Assembly (NCBI RefSeq): GCF_030150205.1
Contig: NZ_JASLGT010000008.1
Span: 62,001 to 126,000 of the forward strand
Source: Niabella sp.
GTDB taxonomy: Bacteria > Bacteroidota > Bacteroidia > Chitinophagales > Chitinophagaceae
Reading direction: 5' to 3'
DNA: 64,000 bases
The notes under the pieces were generated by a model. The model was not told where the DNA came from. It ran no database searches and worked only from the letters and a program-made list of their open reading frames with translations. How positions within the stretch are numbered: position 1 is the first letter of the stretch; each line of letters starts with the position of its first letter. A program made the position numbers and the translations under genes. Shown piece by piece: positions 1 through 9,047 of this stretch.

Positions 1-549
1 CTTCCGTCCTATAAATGGCCCGCCGGATGCGGTAAGGTATACTTTTTCAATTTTATTGCGGGTTTCCCCGATCAGGCACTGGAAAATTGCAGAATGTTCT
101 GAATCTACCGGGATAATGGGCACCCGGTTCTCTACCGCCATTTGCATAACGATATCGCCTGCCACTACCAGGGTTTCCTTGTTGGCCAGGGCGATGGCCT
201 TGCCGTTTTCAATAGCCCTGATGGTGGGCTTAAATCCTGCAAAACCCACGATGGCCGCCAGCATCAGGTCATAAACGTCCATACCTGCTACTTCTTCCAG
301 GGCATCCTCACCGGCAAATACTTTGATATCCGTTTTTGCCAGGGCATCTTTTACAGAACCATATTTGTTTTCATCGCCGATTACAACAATATTCGGATTA
401 TAGGCCAGCGCCTGTTCAATCAGCAGCTGATCATTTGAAAACGCCGTTAATACTTCTACAGAAAACTGATCCGGGTTCTTTTCTATCACCTCCAAAGCCT
501 GCTTTCCGATAGAACCGGTTGAGCCAAAAATGGCGATTCGTTTTATCAT
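1..549 (-). CDS. dxr: 1-deoxy-D-xylulose 5-phosphate reductoisomerase, N-terminal part (cut by window edge)
   Basis: The first 183 codons of dxr run in frame to base 1, so the C-terminal half lies outside the window. The enzyme makes 2-C-methyl-D-erythritol 4-phosphate in the cytosolic non-mevalonate isoprenoid pathway, using NADPH. The translation starts MIKRIAIFGSTGSIG, the Rossmann dinucleotide-binding motif at residues 8-14. It continues with ALANKETLV, the substrate-domain motif PVDSEHSA and, near the cut end, LTASGGPF; all are diagnostic of the family. The ATG at 549 is chosen because it puts GSTGSIG at the usual distance from the N terminus and has a GGGAGA-like ribosome site just upstream. 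Its neighbour downstream of the promoter gap, the GH3-like gene at 632, reads the same way but ends before it, so dxr may be last in a unit or separately transcribed. Confidence 0.95.
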   Translation of the reverse strand, partial: MIKRIAIFGSTGSIGKQALEVIEKNPDQFSVEVLTAFSNDQLLIEQALAYNPNIVVIGDENKYGSVKDALAKTDIKVFAGEDALEEVAGMDVYDLMLAAIVGFAGFKPTIRAIENGKAIALANKETLVVAGDIVMQMAVENRVPIIPVDSEHSAIFQCLIGETRNKIEKVYLTASGGPFIGRK

Positions 550-631
550 ACGTTCGTCTCCCATTTACTTTTCTAGTGTTCTTTTCTTTAAACGCGGCTA
601 AGATAGGGGCTGTTTCAGGAATAAAAAAATG

Positions 632-2128
632 CTAGTGCCGGAGCCATTGTGCGAGGCCCTCTGCAATCTTACGGTCATTGCTTAAACGCGGCACTTTATT
701 CTGACCGCCCAGTTTTCCGATAGAGCGCATATAATCGATGAACCCGTTTTTCTTCACCGGGGTGATGATCAGCTGCTGCAGGATATTTCCGGAGATGAGG
801 TCATCATAATAGGAATTCTTTTCCCGGAGATAGCGGTCTACCTGCTGCGAAAAGCCATTCATGTCTTCCGGCTCATTTTCAAATTCTACAAACCACTGGT
901 GGTACGATTTTCCGGCATCCGCACTTACAAACGGGGCTACCGTAAATTCTGTAATATGTACATTGTGCTCTTTAGCGGCCCGCAACAAGCTGTATTCCAC
1001 TTCCTCCCCGATCACATGTTCTCCAAAGGCTGAAATAAAATGCTTGGTGCGACCGGTAACTACCAACCGGTAGGGATTTACCGACACAAATTTTACCATA
1101 TCCCCGATATCATATCCCCACAAACCTGCATTGCTGTTGATGATGAGCGCATAATTCACTCCGGTTTCCACTTCACCCAATGACAGGCGCCTGGGGTTAT
1201 CCTTGCCGATATCTTCCGCCGGAATAAACTCAAAAAAGATGCCGCTGTTGGTATTGAGCAGCAGCCCCGGTTCGGTTTGTGTATCCTGGAAAGCGAAAAA
1301 GCCTTCGGAGGCGGGGAATGTTTCAATACCATCTACTTTCCGCCCGATGCTTTGAAATAATTTTGCCTGGTAGGGCTCAAAATTAACCCCGCCATAGACC
1401 ATTACCGAAAAATGCGGGAACAGCTCTCCCACCGGTTTGCCCGACCGCCGGATGAGTTCATCAAAATACATCTGCATCCATGGCGGAATGCCGCTGATCA
1501 GCGTCATATCCTGCCGGATGGTTTCATCTACGATCTTTCCCAGCTTGGTTTCCCAGTCTTCAATACAATTGGTTTCGTATTCCGGGAGCTGGTTTTTCCG
1601 CAGATAACGGGGTACGTGATGGTTTACAATGCCGCTTAAACGGCCGGTTGGAATGCCTCCTACCCGCTCCAGCACCGGCGATCCGCTTAAAAAGATGAGT
1701 TTTCCATCAGCAAAAGCGGTATTTCCGGTTTCTGCCATATAGCATAACAACGCATTCCGCGCCCCGTTGATATGGTTGCTGATCGACTCTTTAGAAATGG
1801 GTATGTACTTGGTGCCGCTTACCGTTCCGGAGGTTTTGGCAAAATACAGCGGCTGACCCCTCCAGAGTACATTATGTTTACCTGCCTTTATTTCTTCTAT
1901 ATACGATTTTAGCTGCTCATAGTTACGGACCGGAACCGCCTGTCTAAATTGCTTGTAGTCATTTAGTTCCGAAAACTTATGTTCTTTCCCAAACTGGGTG
2001 AGCTTGGCCGTTTTAATCAGGTATTTCAGAATATTTTCCTGGTCTTCAACCGCCGTATGCATTCCCTTTTTAATATTTTTGGAAACAATCGATGCAAAGG
2101 GCTTGGCCAGGAACGATTTGAATTTCAT
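632..2128 (-). CDS. GH3-family acyl-acid amido synthetase-like protein
   Basis: A 498-residue protein of the GH3 (auxin-responsive) superfamily. These are ANL-type adenylating enzymes that activate a carboxylate with ATP and, in plants, join it to an amino acid; the substrates of the bacterial members are mostly unknown. Visible motifs are the phosphate-binding loop TSGTVSGTKYIPIS at about residues 99-112, YGGVNFEPY near 246, FPASEGFF in the middle (the family's ASEG motif), YDIGDMVKF, and GRTKHFISAFGEH in the C-terminal lid. There is no signal peptide, so it should be cytosolic. Length is normal for bacterial homologues. It reads away from rplU, across a 154-bp divergent promoter gap. The family call is firm; the substrate is unknown. 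Confidence 0.88.
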   Translation of the reverse strand: MKFKSFLAKPFASIVSKNIKKGMHTAVEDQENILKYLIKTAKLTQFGKEHKFSELNDYKQFRQAVPVRNYEQLKSYIEEIKAGKHNVLWRGQPLYFAKTSGTVSGTKYIPISKESISNHINGARNALLCYMAETGNTAFADGKLIFLSGSPVLERVGGIPTGRLSGIVNHHVPRYLRKNQLPEYETNCIEDWETKLGKIVDETIRQDMTLISGIPPWMQMYFDELIRRSGKPVGELFPHFSVMVYGGVNFEPYQAKLFQSIGRKVDGIETFPASEGFFAFQDTQTEPGLLLNTNSGIFFEFIPAEDIGKDNPRRLSLGEVETGVNYALIINSNAGLWGYDIGDMVKFVSVNPYRLVVTGRTKHFISAFGEHVIGEEVEYSLLRAAKEHNVHITEFTVAPFVSADAGKSYHQWFVEFENEPEDMNGFSQQVDRYLREKNSYYDDLISGNILQQLIITPVKKNGFIDYMRSIGKLGGQNKVPRLSNDRKIAEGLAQWLRH

Positions 2129-2232
2129 TGCATTAATTCATTTTTTCGATGCTACCGGAGTACCGGAACTACAAATATAATGCTTGTTATGGGAGAAGGG
2201 ATATATAAAGGAAGATATATTTAAAGGTTCTG

Positions 2233-2263
2233 TTTGCAAAATTAAAAAATCTCCTTACCTTTG
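2233..2263 (+). promoter_or_regulatory. Bacteroidota-type promoter of rplU-rpmA
   Basis: A TTTG at 2233-2236 (-33 element) and TACCTTTG at 2256-2263 match the Bacteroidota consensus TTG / TAnnTTTG with 19 bp between them. The -7 box lies 20 bp before the rplU ATG, so the leader is short. This exact match is one of the reasons for placing the DNA in Bacteroidota. Confidence 0.75.
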
Positions 2264-2282
2264 CCGTCCTAATTTTTAGACA

Positions 2283-2582
2283 ATGATAGCAATTATTAAG
2301 GTGGCCGGTCAACAATTTAAAGTTGAAAAAGATCAAACTCTGTTTGTGCCACATATCGAAGGCAATTCCGGTGACGCTGTGAACCTGGAAGTTTTACTGG
2401 CGCACGTTGACGGAACCTTGTCTGTTGGCGGTACTGTTGCCACAAAAGTAAGCGCAGAAATTGTAGACCATGTAAAAGGGGATACGGTTATTGCCTATAA
2501 AACCAAAAGAAGAAAGGGTTTTCACAAAAAGAAAGGGCACCGTACAGCTTATACAAAAATTAAAGTAACGAATATCGCTTAA
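2283..2582 (+). CDS. rplU: 50S ribosomal protein L21
   Basis: The 99-residue protein is a full-length L21, which binds 23S rRNA in the large ribosomal subunit. It opens MIAIIKVAGQQFKVEKD, the conserved L21 N terminus, and has the basic C-terminal RRKGFHKKKGHR segment followed by the family's TxIKVTNI end. The ATG follows a near-consensus promoter by 20 bp. rpmA follows after 90 bp on the same strand, the usual rplU-rpmA order. Nothing is odd about it. Confidence 0.98.
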   Translation: MIAIIKVAGQQFKVEKDQTLFVPHIEGNSGDAVNLEVLLAHVDGTLSVGGTVATKVSAEIVDHVKGDTVIAYKTKRRKGFHKKKGHRTAYTKIKVTNIA

Positions 2583-2672
2583 TAAAGCGTTCATTAAATT
2601 GAAGGGCAAACCGGCTGATGTATGATCGTCCTGTGGGCCTTTTAATAGTATCAACTTTTAAACTCGTAAAAA

Positions 2673-2933
2673 ATGGCACATAAGAAAGGAGAAGGTAGCG
2701 TTAAAAACGGCCGTGATTCAGAAAGCAAGCGTCTTGGAGTAAAAATCTTCGGAGGTCAGCCTGCTATTGCCGGTAATGTTATCATTCGTCAGCGTGGCAC
2801 CGTTTACCATCCTGGTAAAAACGTAGGCGTTGGAAAAGACTTCACCCTGTTTGCTTTGTCTGATGGCATCGTTGAATTCAGAAAAGGAAGAAAGAACAGA
2901 ACCTTTGTTTCTGTAAGCGAAGCCCAGGCATAA
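2673..2933 (+). CDS. rpmA: 50S ribosomal protein L27
   Basis: An 86-residue L27, a large-subunit protein whose N-terminal tail reaches the peptidyl transferase centre. It begins MAHKKGEGSVKNGRDS, continues with KRLGVKIFGG and then GNVIIRQRGTVYHPG, all invariant family landmarks. There is no cleavable N-terminal extension of the Firmicutes type, as expected for Bacteroidota. It is cotranscribed with rplU; there is no clear terminator between L27 and the histone-like gene, which has its own promoter. Confidence 0.98.
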   Translation: MAHKKGEGSVKNGRDSESKRLGVKIFGGQPAIAGNVIIRQRGTVYHPGKNVGVGKDFTLFALSDGIVEFRKGRKNRTFVSVSEAQA

Positions 2934-2974
2934 TGATGCTTTTTGCTGTGACTGAATAAATTGTGGAAAAAAAA

Positions 2975-3005
2975 TTTGGCGGCATTAAATAATTGTATAA
3001 TTTTA
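2975..3005 (+). promoter_or_regulatory. Probable promoter of the histone-H1-like gene
   Basis: TTTG at 2975-2978 is followed after 19 bp by TAATTTTA at 2998-3005, a near match to the Bacteroidota TAnnTTTG -7 box. The start codon lies 44 bp downstream. The spacing equals that of the rplU promoter, which supports the call. Confidence 0.55.
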
Positions 3006-3048
3006 CCGCCGATAATCCATTATTTACTAATCATTAAATTCAAAAAAA

Positions 3049-3288
3049 ATGGCAGTTAAAAAAGCAGCAGCAAAAAAAGCAGCTCCTAAGAAAGCAGCAG
3101 CAAAAAAAGCAGCAGCTCCTAAAAAAGCAGCGGCTCCTAAAAAGGCAGCAGCAAAGAAAGCAGCTCCTAAAAAGGCAGCAGCAAAGAAAGCAGCAGCTCC
3201 TAAAAAAGCAGCAGCAAAGAAAGCGGCTCCTAAAAAAGCAGCAGCAAAAAAAGCAGCTCCTAAAAAGGCAGCAGCAAAGAAAAAATAA
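3049..3288 (+). CDS. Histone H1-like lysine/alanine-rich DNA-binding protein
   Basis: A 79-residue protein made almost only of Lys, Ala and Pro in repeats of the form PKKAAAKKAA, resembling the C-terminal tail of eukaryotic histone H1 and the bacterial Hc1/HctB-like proteins. Such tails are unstructured and bind DNA by charge, so a role in nucleoid compaction is likely but inferred. It has no globular domain, no signal peptide, and is shorter than many homologues; repeat number probably varies among strains. The ATG at 3049 is preceded by an A-rich stretch typical of Bacteroidota starts. It has its own promoter and a clear terminator, so it is a single-gene, probably highly expressed unit. 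Confidence 0.85.
   Translation: MAVKKAAAKKAAPKKAAAKKAAAPKKAAAPKKAAAKKAAPKKAAAKKAAAPKKAAAKKAAPKKAAAKKAAPKKAAAKKK
3064..3286 (+). repeat. Coding tandem repeat in the histone-like gene
   Basis: Blocks of AAAGCAGCAGCAAARAAAG and GCTCCTAARAARGCAGC alternate with a period of about 30-33 bp across the gene, encoding the KKAAAKKAAP units. The blocks differ mainly at third positions (A/G), so the array is old enough to have drifted but could still slip. Confidence 0.8.
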
Positions 3289-3312
3289 GAATCTCTTTTC
3301 TAAAAGAAATTC

Positions 3313-3341
3313 AAAGGCCTTCCGGATGGAAGGCTTTTTTT
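3313..3341 (+). terminator. Intrinsic terminator of the histone-like gene
   Basis: GCCTTCC (3317-3323), a GGAT loop and GGAAGGC (3328-3334) form a perfect 7-bp stem, extended by G-T and A-T pairs, followed by a run of seven T at 3335-3341. It lies 25 bp after the stop codon. Confidence 0.9.
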
Positions 3342-3369
3342 ATTGCGCCTCCTTTCCTACTTTGCAGTC

Positions 3370-5064
3370 ATGAATAACAGTACCATTGCCGATCATTTTG
3401 AATTGCTTGCCAAATTAATGGACATTCATGGCGAGAATGCGTTTAAGGCAAAAACCTACTCCATCGCCGCATTTCATATCGAAAGACTGGACGCGCAATT
3501 AACAGCAATGGACCGCAGCAGTTATGCGGGGATCAAAGGACTGGGCGCATCCGTGGCCGCAAAAATCATTGAACTGATGGATACCGGGAAAATGAAGGCA
3601 CTGGAAGATCTTTTGACGGACACACCTCCCGGGGTAGCCGAAATGCTGCAACTGAAAGGACTGGGCCCTAAAAAGATCCATATCATCTGGAAAGAAATGG
3701 GCATTGTATCTGTTGGCGAACTGGAATATGCCTGCATTGAGAACCGGCTTACCCGCTACAAAGGCTTTGGAGAAAAGACACAGGTAAAGATATTAGAGTC
3801 TATTAATTTTTACACCCAGAACAAAGGACATTTTCTTTATTCCCAGATCCACGAGATCTTCCCCTCTATTCAAAACTATCTTGAAAAAATATTTGGAACC
3901 GGCAAGGTATGGAATACCGGGAACTTTTACCGGCAGCTACCTACCTTGCATGAACTGGAATTTATTATAGCGGAGCAGCCAGGTATCATAAAGCAAAAAT
4001 TTCAAACGGCTTATCCCCCGGAACTGCTGGAAGAAACGGCCGGCAGTGTGCTTTATAAACTGAACAACGGGCTTCGCCTGCGCATTTACCCGGTATTGGA
4101 ACAGATTCCCCAGTTTTTGTTCAACACTTCATCAGCTCCGGAGTTTTCAGCGGCCTTCCTTGAACGGTTTTACCCGGGTAACTTCGACACCACGCTGTTC
4201 CAAAACGAATCGGAGATCTTTGAGAAAGCAAAGCTTCCCTATATCCCCGCCTGTTTGCGCGAATCCGTTTCCATGATCGACCGCGCTGAAAAGCATGACC
4301 TGCCTCAGCTGATCCAGGTAAGTGATATAAAAGGGATCATTCACAACCACAGTACCTGGTCCGACGGGCTTTTTACCATTGAGGAAATGGCCAAGGCGCT
4401 GATCGATAAAAAAATGGAATACCTGGTCATCTCCGATCACTCTAAATCGGCAGCCTATGCCAACGGGCTTACGGAAGAGCGTATTGTACAGCAGCAACAG
4501 GCCATTGATGAAGTGAACAAAAAACTGGCGCCTTTCAAAATTTATAAAAGCATCGAATGCGATATCCTGGGCGATGGCAGCCTGGATTACAGCAACGAAG
4601 TACTGGCCACTTTTGACCTGGTTATTGCCTCTGTGCACAGCAACCTGTATATGAACGAAACAAAGGCCATGGAGCGGCTTATGAGGGCCATTGAGAACCC
4701 TTATACAACGATCCTGGGCCATCTTACCGGAAGGCTGCTGCTAAGCCGCAACGGCTACCCTATCGATCATAAAAAAATCATTGATGCCTGTGTTGCCAAC
4801 CAAGTGGTTATTGAGATCAATGCCAATCCGCACCGGCTTGACCTGGACTGGAGCTGGATTTCGTACGCAATGGATAAAGGCGCTTTACTGTCCATTAACC
4901 CCGACGCCCATACCATTGAAGGATTTGATGATATCCGGTTTGGAGTGATCGCTGCGCAGAAGGGCGGACTGACGCCGGCATATAACCTGAGCAGTTTTTC
5001 ATTACCTGCGTTTGAAGATTTCATCAGCAAACGAAAGGCTGCAATTCGTTTGTTCCAGGTTTAA
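3370..5064 (+). CDS. PolX-like helix-hairpin-helix / PHP-domain protein with decayed polymerase site
   Basis: The 564-residue protein has the layout of bacterial DNA polymerase X. Two helix-hairpin-helix segments are visible (IKGLGASVAAKI near 55-66 and LKGLGPKKIHIIW near 95-107), then a nucleotidyltransferase-like middle and a C-terminal PHP phosphoesterase domain from about residue 320. The PHP metal ligands look intact: HNHSTWSDG (H325, H327), ISDHS, IECDIL, ASVHSN, LGHLTGR and NPDAH. In contrast, where PolX has GSxRR and a DxD pair, this protein has GNFYRQ and E195-L-E197, and the third carboxylate is also missing, so DNA synthesis is doubtful while nuclease or phosphoesterase activity is likely. 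The ATG at 3370 is preferred over an upstream TTG at 3343 inside the preceding terminator region. It converges with the kinase gene at 5201. Confidence 0.85.
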   Translation: MNNSTIADHFELLAKLMDIHGENAFKAKTYSIAAFHIERLDAQLTAMDRSSYAGIKGLGASVAAKIIELMDTGKMKALEDLLTDTPPGVAEMLQLKGLGPKKIHIIWKEMGIVSVGELEYACIENRLTRYKGFGEKTQVKILESINFYTQNKGHFLYSQIHEIFPSIQNYLEKIFGTGKVWNTGNFYRQLPTLHELEFIIAEQPGIIKQKFQTAYPPELLEETAGSVLYKLNNGLRLRIYPVLEQIPQFLFNTSSAPEFSAAFLERFYPGNFDTTLFQNESEIFEKAKLPYIPACLRESVSMIDRAEKHDLPQLIQVSDIKGIIHNHSTWSDGLFTIEEMAKALIDKKMEYLVISDHSKSAAYANGLTEERIVQQQQAIDEVNKKLAPFKIYKSIECDILGDGSLDYSNEVLATFDLVIASVHSNLYMNETKAMERLMRAIENPYTTILGHLTGRLLLSRNGYPIDHKKIIDACVANQVVIEINANPHRLDLDWSWISYAMDKGALLSINPDAHTIEGFDDIRFGVIAAQKGGLTPAYNLSSFSLPAFEDFISKRKAAIRLFQV

Positions 5065-5200
5065 GTTCAGCATTTCACGTCGCGTTTCATGGGACAGGAA
5101 AACCTGGAAGACGGTGGGATTTCGTTTGATGCAGGTGCTGCATCCCCTGCCATATCAACTAAAAGCTGACCACTGATCGCTGATACCTGAAAACGGATCG

Positions 5201-8200
5201 CTAAACACCCCGCTCCGCTATCACCGGTAATTTTACAAAGAAGGTGGTACCTACACCCAGCGCCGTTTCAAACCAGATCATTCCGTTTGCTTTTTCAACG
5301 ATGCCTTTACACATGGCCAATCCAAGACCGGTGCCGGAACTTTTGGTGGTAAAATTAGGTGTGAAGATCTTACCACGCATTTCCTCACCGATGCCGGAGC
5401 CGTTATCCGTAACACTGATGATAACCGATCCTCCTTCTACGGATTCTCTAACCGTGATGACGCCCTTTGTATTTTTTTCGCAGGCATCGATGGCATTTAC
5501 AAAAAGATTGGTAAATAAGCGGTTCATCTGCGTCTTATCGGCTCTAATAATTACCTCGCCGGGCAGCAGGTGCCAACGGAATTCCACATCGGGATTTTTG
5601 CTGTAAATGCTCGCCAGCGGCTGCAATACCTCATGCAGATCAAAGATCATTTCATTTACATGGTTGATATTGGCAAACTGGGAAAAATCGGCTGCGATCT
5701 TTGAAAGATAATCGATCTGTTCTACCAGGGTTTTAGCCACATTGGAGGTTAGCTGCTGTACATTGGAACTGTTTTCGGAAATGGCTTTTTGAAGATACTG
5801 AAGACTCAGCTTCATCGGCGTTAGCGGGTTCTTGATCTCATGGGCCACCTGCCGTGCCATTTCCCGCCAGGCTTCCTCCCGCTCCGACTTCGCCAAAACA
5901 TCGGCACTTTTCTGTAATTGCGAAACCATTTTGTTGTATTCTTTTACCAACTGCCCGATTTCATCATTCCGCTCCCATACGATCTCTTCATTGACCCGCG
6001 AAAGACTGATCTCCTTCATTTTATTACTGATCACTGTAAAGGAGCCTGTGATACGATTGGTGATGAGCAGGGCCAGCAAGCCGGTCAGCAGGAAGATGAA
6101 CGCATACAAATTGATCAATGTGATCAAAAAATTAGAGATCTCCTGGTTCAGTTCCTGCTGCGAGGCAAAGTACGGAATGCTCAGATAGGCATATGGGGCA
6201 GCGCTGTTCGTGCCAACCGGTGCATAAATAGTGTTGAATGACAATTCAGAAACCCGCTCCTTCTGAATGTACTGGGCCCTTCGCTGCCTTAGTAAACTAT
6301 AAAAAGCACGGGGCGACATCCGGGTACTTAAAACACCCTGACCATACACATCTGCCTGGCTGGTAGCCCGCAGCTCGCCGGTAAAATCATATACGTTCAC
6401 ATCGAGCCCATGAATATCAGAAACTCTTTTTATGACAGCATTGAATGCATTGGCTTCAAAGAGATCTTCACTATAGTGTCCGCCTTCCAGTATCGGTCTT
6501 AGACTGTCGTGCAATGTAATCTCATTCAGCATGATGTTCATCGTTCTGCTTAAGCGGTCATTGTTCGATTCTTCAAAGCGGTTTACAAAGAAAGAGATCG
6601 TGGCCGCCCCTACTACCACAAAAGCCAGTACATTGATCAAAATGAAGGTACCGTGGATCTGGCTCCGGATGGTTGGAAAAAATGTAGAATTGCGAAGCAG
6701 TTTTTTATTCATGAAAGCCCCCAGCACCACCATCAGCACATTGATGAGCGCCACCAGGAACAGGAAGGAGCAAAAGAGATAAGAAAACAACGTAGTGGCC
6801 TCGAGGAACATTTCGCTTTTACGCGCCATAATAATGACCTTGGAAGCACTGGCCCGGTACCACACTTCATTGTATCCTGCCCGCTCCCGCAGCTCTACTT
6901 TTTTTTGCGGGAACTGGCTTGCCGTAAGCGTGGTGGTAAAGGGATACTTTTTGGAAACAGATGAAGAAGTAAGCTGGTTATTGTGATAAATAGCAAACTG
7001 GTAGACCGCCGAATTTGAAAACTCGCCTTGTTTAAATTGTTTAAACAGCTCCGGTTTGATATTGGCCACTGCAAACCTACGGGGGTTTGAAACAATATAA
7101 ACCGTGCCGATGAGCCGGCCGGTTTCCGCGTTCTGAATGATCCTGCGTGTGATATAGGCAAAATTGTCGAAGGCCTCAGACTCGTAAAAGTACATATCGG
7201 GCAGAGAGGTGGCCCTGGACCGGTTGGCGATAGTGGTATTGAGGGATGCTACCGTTTGCGGAAACGGGTTATATAACGGATTGTCCAGACTGTCGAAAAT
7301 ATACAGATTGGTTACATAGTTATTCAGGTAACCGATATAGTTCCGTTGCCGGATGCTATCTCTTAGATAAGTATTCTGTTCTTCATCATACAGGCGCTGG
7401 AAGTTGCTCCGGAAATAATTACTGTCCAGGTATTTATTGGCAATACTGATCAACCGTTCACTGGCCGGATCTGTTTGGGTTGCCAGTTTCTGGCAGTACA
7501 AAACGCGCAGATTCATTTCGGCCTTCGTAATTTCATTCAGCATGAGCAAACAAAGGCTGATGGAAAATATAAAGATCCAGAGCACCGTTCCGGACACGCT
7601 GAATTTTATAAACCGGTTGATGCGCTCTTCCCTGGTAAAGATAAAGGTATAGGTTAACAGCCATGCCAGTACCGGAAGACAAAACGTAACATCCTTACTG
7701 TTTACAAATACGGAAATAGACAATAATCCCAATATGGCCGTTAGCAGGTATACCTGCCAGATATGGGTACGGAAAATTGCAAAAATATATTTGTAAAGCG
7801 TTCTGCTGAGGTAGTAAAACCCAAGGCAAAGACAGGCAAGGATCAGAAAGCCCACCATCGTAAAGATGCTCAGGCTATCGATATTGGTTACATCAAATGA
7901 AATCTTCGATCTGGAAATACTGTCTTTGATCACTCCTGCGATACTGAAGGTAGCCGCAATCAGGATCATCAGGAAACTGATACCCGCTACCCGGAGTACT
8001 TTTTTTGAATATTTTTCTGCCGGGAATGGCCGTACAGAAAGACGGTTCCACACAAATACACTGAGCCAGCAAAAAAGCAGGCTGTTGATCAGCAGGTCTC
8101 CAAAGGTGGGCAACAGGATACCGGAACTGTATAAATCCGGATCAAACAACTGGAACTCGGAAAAATTCCAGACAGTTCCCATCACATATGCGCCTATCCG

Positions 8201-9046
8201 GAAGGCCAGCAGGCAGGCCAGCAGGAGCCAGATCTGCAACCGGTAATTGGAAACGGCAAACCGCTTTGCCAGCAACAGGTAGCAGGAAAGAAAAAAGAGG
8301 AACAGGCCGATGATCTTTAATACTACAGAAAAAGCCGAATCCTGTGACAGTTTTTTATGCGGATATGGTTCCTGCATGCCCGTTGTTACTACATGTTCTG
8401 CACCCTCCAGTTTCCGGGCAAATTTTTCCTCCGGCTTCTTTTTTAAATAAAACACCGGCGCCCCGTTAATACCCCTGATCGCATGTGAGGTGGGCACGGT
8501 ATCAATATCCATGACATGGTCCATGGCCTTGTCGAAGGGATAGGAATCCCGCAGGTATTCGGTTTCCACGAAAAAGGAGGACTTCATCAGCACCAGGCAG
8601 ATGGCTGTAAAATCGGGATGATTGGGCACCGGTTTCCGGATTGCATAATAGTACCCATTCGCCAGCTTTACTCCCTGCTCTTCCCGGTCGTTGTATAATA
8701 GTTCATCGGAAGGCACTACGATCCCCGTATTCCAGAACCGCAGGAAGAGTTTGTCCTGGTCATTTTTATACAGGTAGAAATAAAACTTATCGTCGGATAA
8801 ATTGGTCAGATCCCGGGACGATTCCCGTGACTGTGTCAGCCGGTCCATCAGCTCCGGTGTGGCCAGCACCTGCTCAAATTCGGCAACCCTGTTTTTGATC
8901 GTTCTTTCAAAAATCTTTGTCTGGGCATCCAGTGATGTATTTTTCAGGTAACTGGAACTCAGCAAAAGCGCCCCTGCAAAAATTGCCAGGGCCACACCTA
9001 AAAGCAGCAGCTCCCATAAATACTTATTCCTGCTGCGCTGTTTCAT
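5201..9046 (-). CDS. Large membrane sensor histidine kinase (NtrY-like)
   Basis: A 1281-residue inner-membrane histidine kinase. An N-terminal membrane segment precedes a periplasmic sensor region, and a block of hydrophobic spans (about 240-520) follows. A second periplasmic-type region lies between further spans near 760-800 and 1000-1025. A HAMP-like linker leads to the kinase core. The phospho-acceptor is H1069 in QVAHEIKNPLTPMK; N box NLFVNAIDAC, G1 DNGSGIG, F box FTPNFTTK and G2 GTGLGLAM are intact. The HEIKNPLTPMK phrase is typical of NtrY-type kinases. The ATG at 9046 sits one base after the mazG stop, so the two are translationally coupled. No response regulator is encoded nearby, so the partner is unknown. 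The length is well above most NtrY proteins. Confidence 0.85.
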   Translation of the reverse strand: MKQRSRNKYLWELLLLGVALAIFAGALLLSSSYLKNTSLDAQTKIFERTIKNRVAEFEQVLATPELMDRLTQSRESSRDLTNLSDDKFYFYLYKNDQDKLFLRFWNTGIVVPSDELLYNDREEQGVKLANGYYYAIRKPVPNHPDFTAICLVLMKSSFFVETEYLRDSYPFDKAMDHVMDIDTVPTSHAIRGINGAPVFYLKKKPEEKFARKLEGAEHVVTTGMQEPYPHKKLSQDSAFSVVLKIIGLFLFFLSCYLLLAKRFAVSNYRLQIWLLLACLLAFRIGAYVMGTVWNFSEFQLFDPDLYSSGILLPTFGDLLINSLLFCWLSVFVWNRLSVRPFPAEKYSKKVLRVAGISFLMILIAATFSIAGVIKDSISRSKISFDVTNIDSLSIFTMVGFLILACLCLGFYYLSRTLYKYIFAIFRTHIWQVYLLTAILGLLSISVFVNSKDVTFCLPVLAWLLTYTFIFTREERINRFIKFSVSGTVLWIFIFSISLCLLMLNEITKAEMNLRVLYCQKLATQTDPASERLISIANKYLDSNYFRSNFQRLYDEEQNTYLRDSIRQRNYIGYLNNYVTNLYIFDSLDNPLYNPFPQTVASLNTTIANRSRATSLPDMYFYESEAFDNFAYITRRIIQNAETGRLIGTVYIVSNPRRFAVANIKPELFKQFKQGEFSNSAVYQFAIYHNNQLTSSSVSKKYPFTTTLTASQFPQKKVELRERAGYNEVWYRASASKVIIMARKSEMFLEATTLFSYLFCSFLFLVALINVLMVVLGAFMNKKLLRNSTFFPTIRSQIHGTFILINVLAFVVVGAATISFFVNRFEESNNDRLSRTMNIMLNEITLHDSLRPILEGGHYSEDLFEANAFNAVIKRVSDIHGLDVNVYDFTGELRATSQADVYGQGVLSTRMSPRAFYSLLRQRRAQYIQKERVSELSFNTIYAPVGTNSAAPYAYLSIPYFASQQELNQEISNFLITLINLYAFIFLLTGLLALLITNRITGSFTVISNKMKEISLSRVNEEIVWERNDEIGQLVKEYNKMVSQLQKSADVLAKSEREEAWREMARQVAHEIKNPLTPMKLSLQYLQKAISENSSNVQQLTSNVAKTLVEQIDYLSKIAADFSQFANINHVNEMIFDLHEVLQPLASIYSKNPDVEFRWHLLPGEVIIRADKTQMNRLFTNLFVNAIDACEKNTKGVITVRESVEGGSVIISVTDNGSGIGEEMRGKIFTPNFTTKSSGTGLGLAMCKGIVEKANGMIWFETALGVGTTFFVKLPVIAERGV

Positions 9047-9047
9047 T

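Noticed and set aside
3064..3286. Regular ~30-bp repeats, checked as a possible CRISPR array
   Set aside because: Units are contiguous with no unique spacers and code for a Lys/Ala/Pro protein in one frame with its own promoter and terminator.
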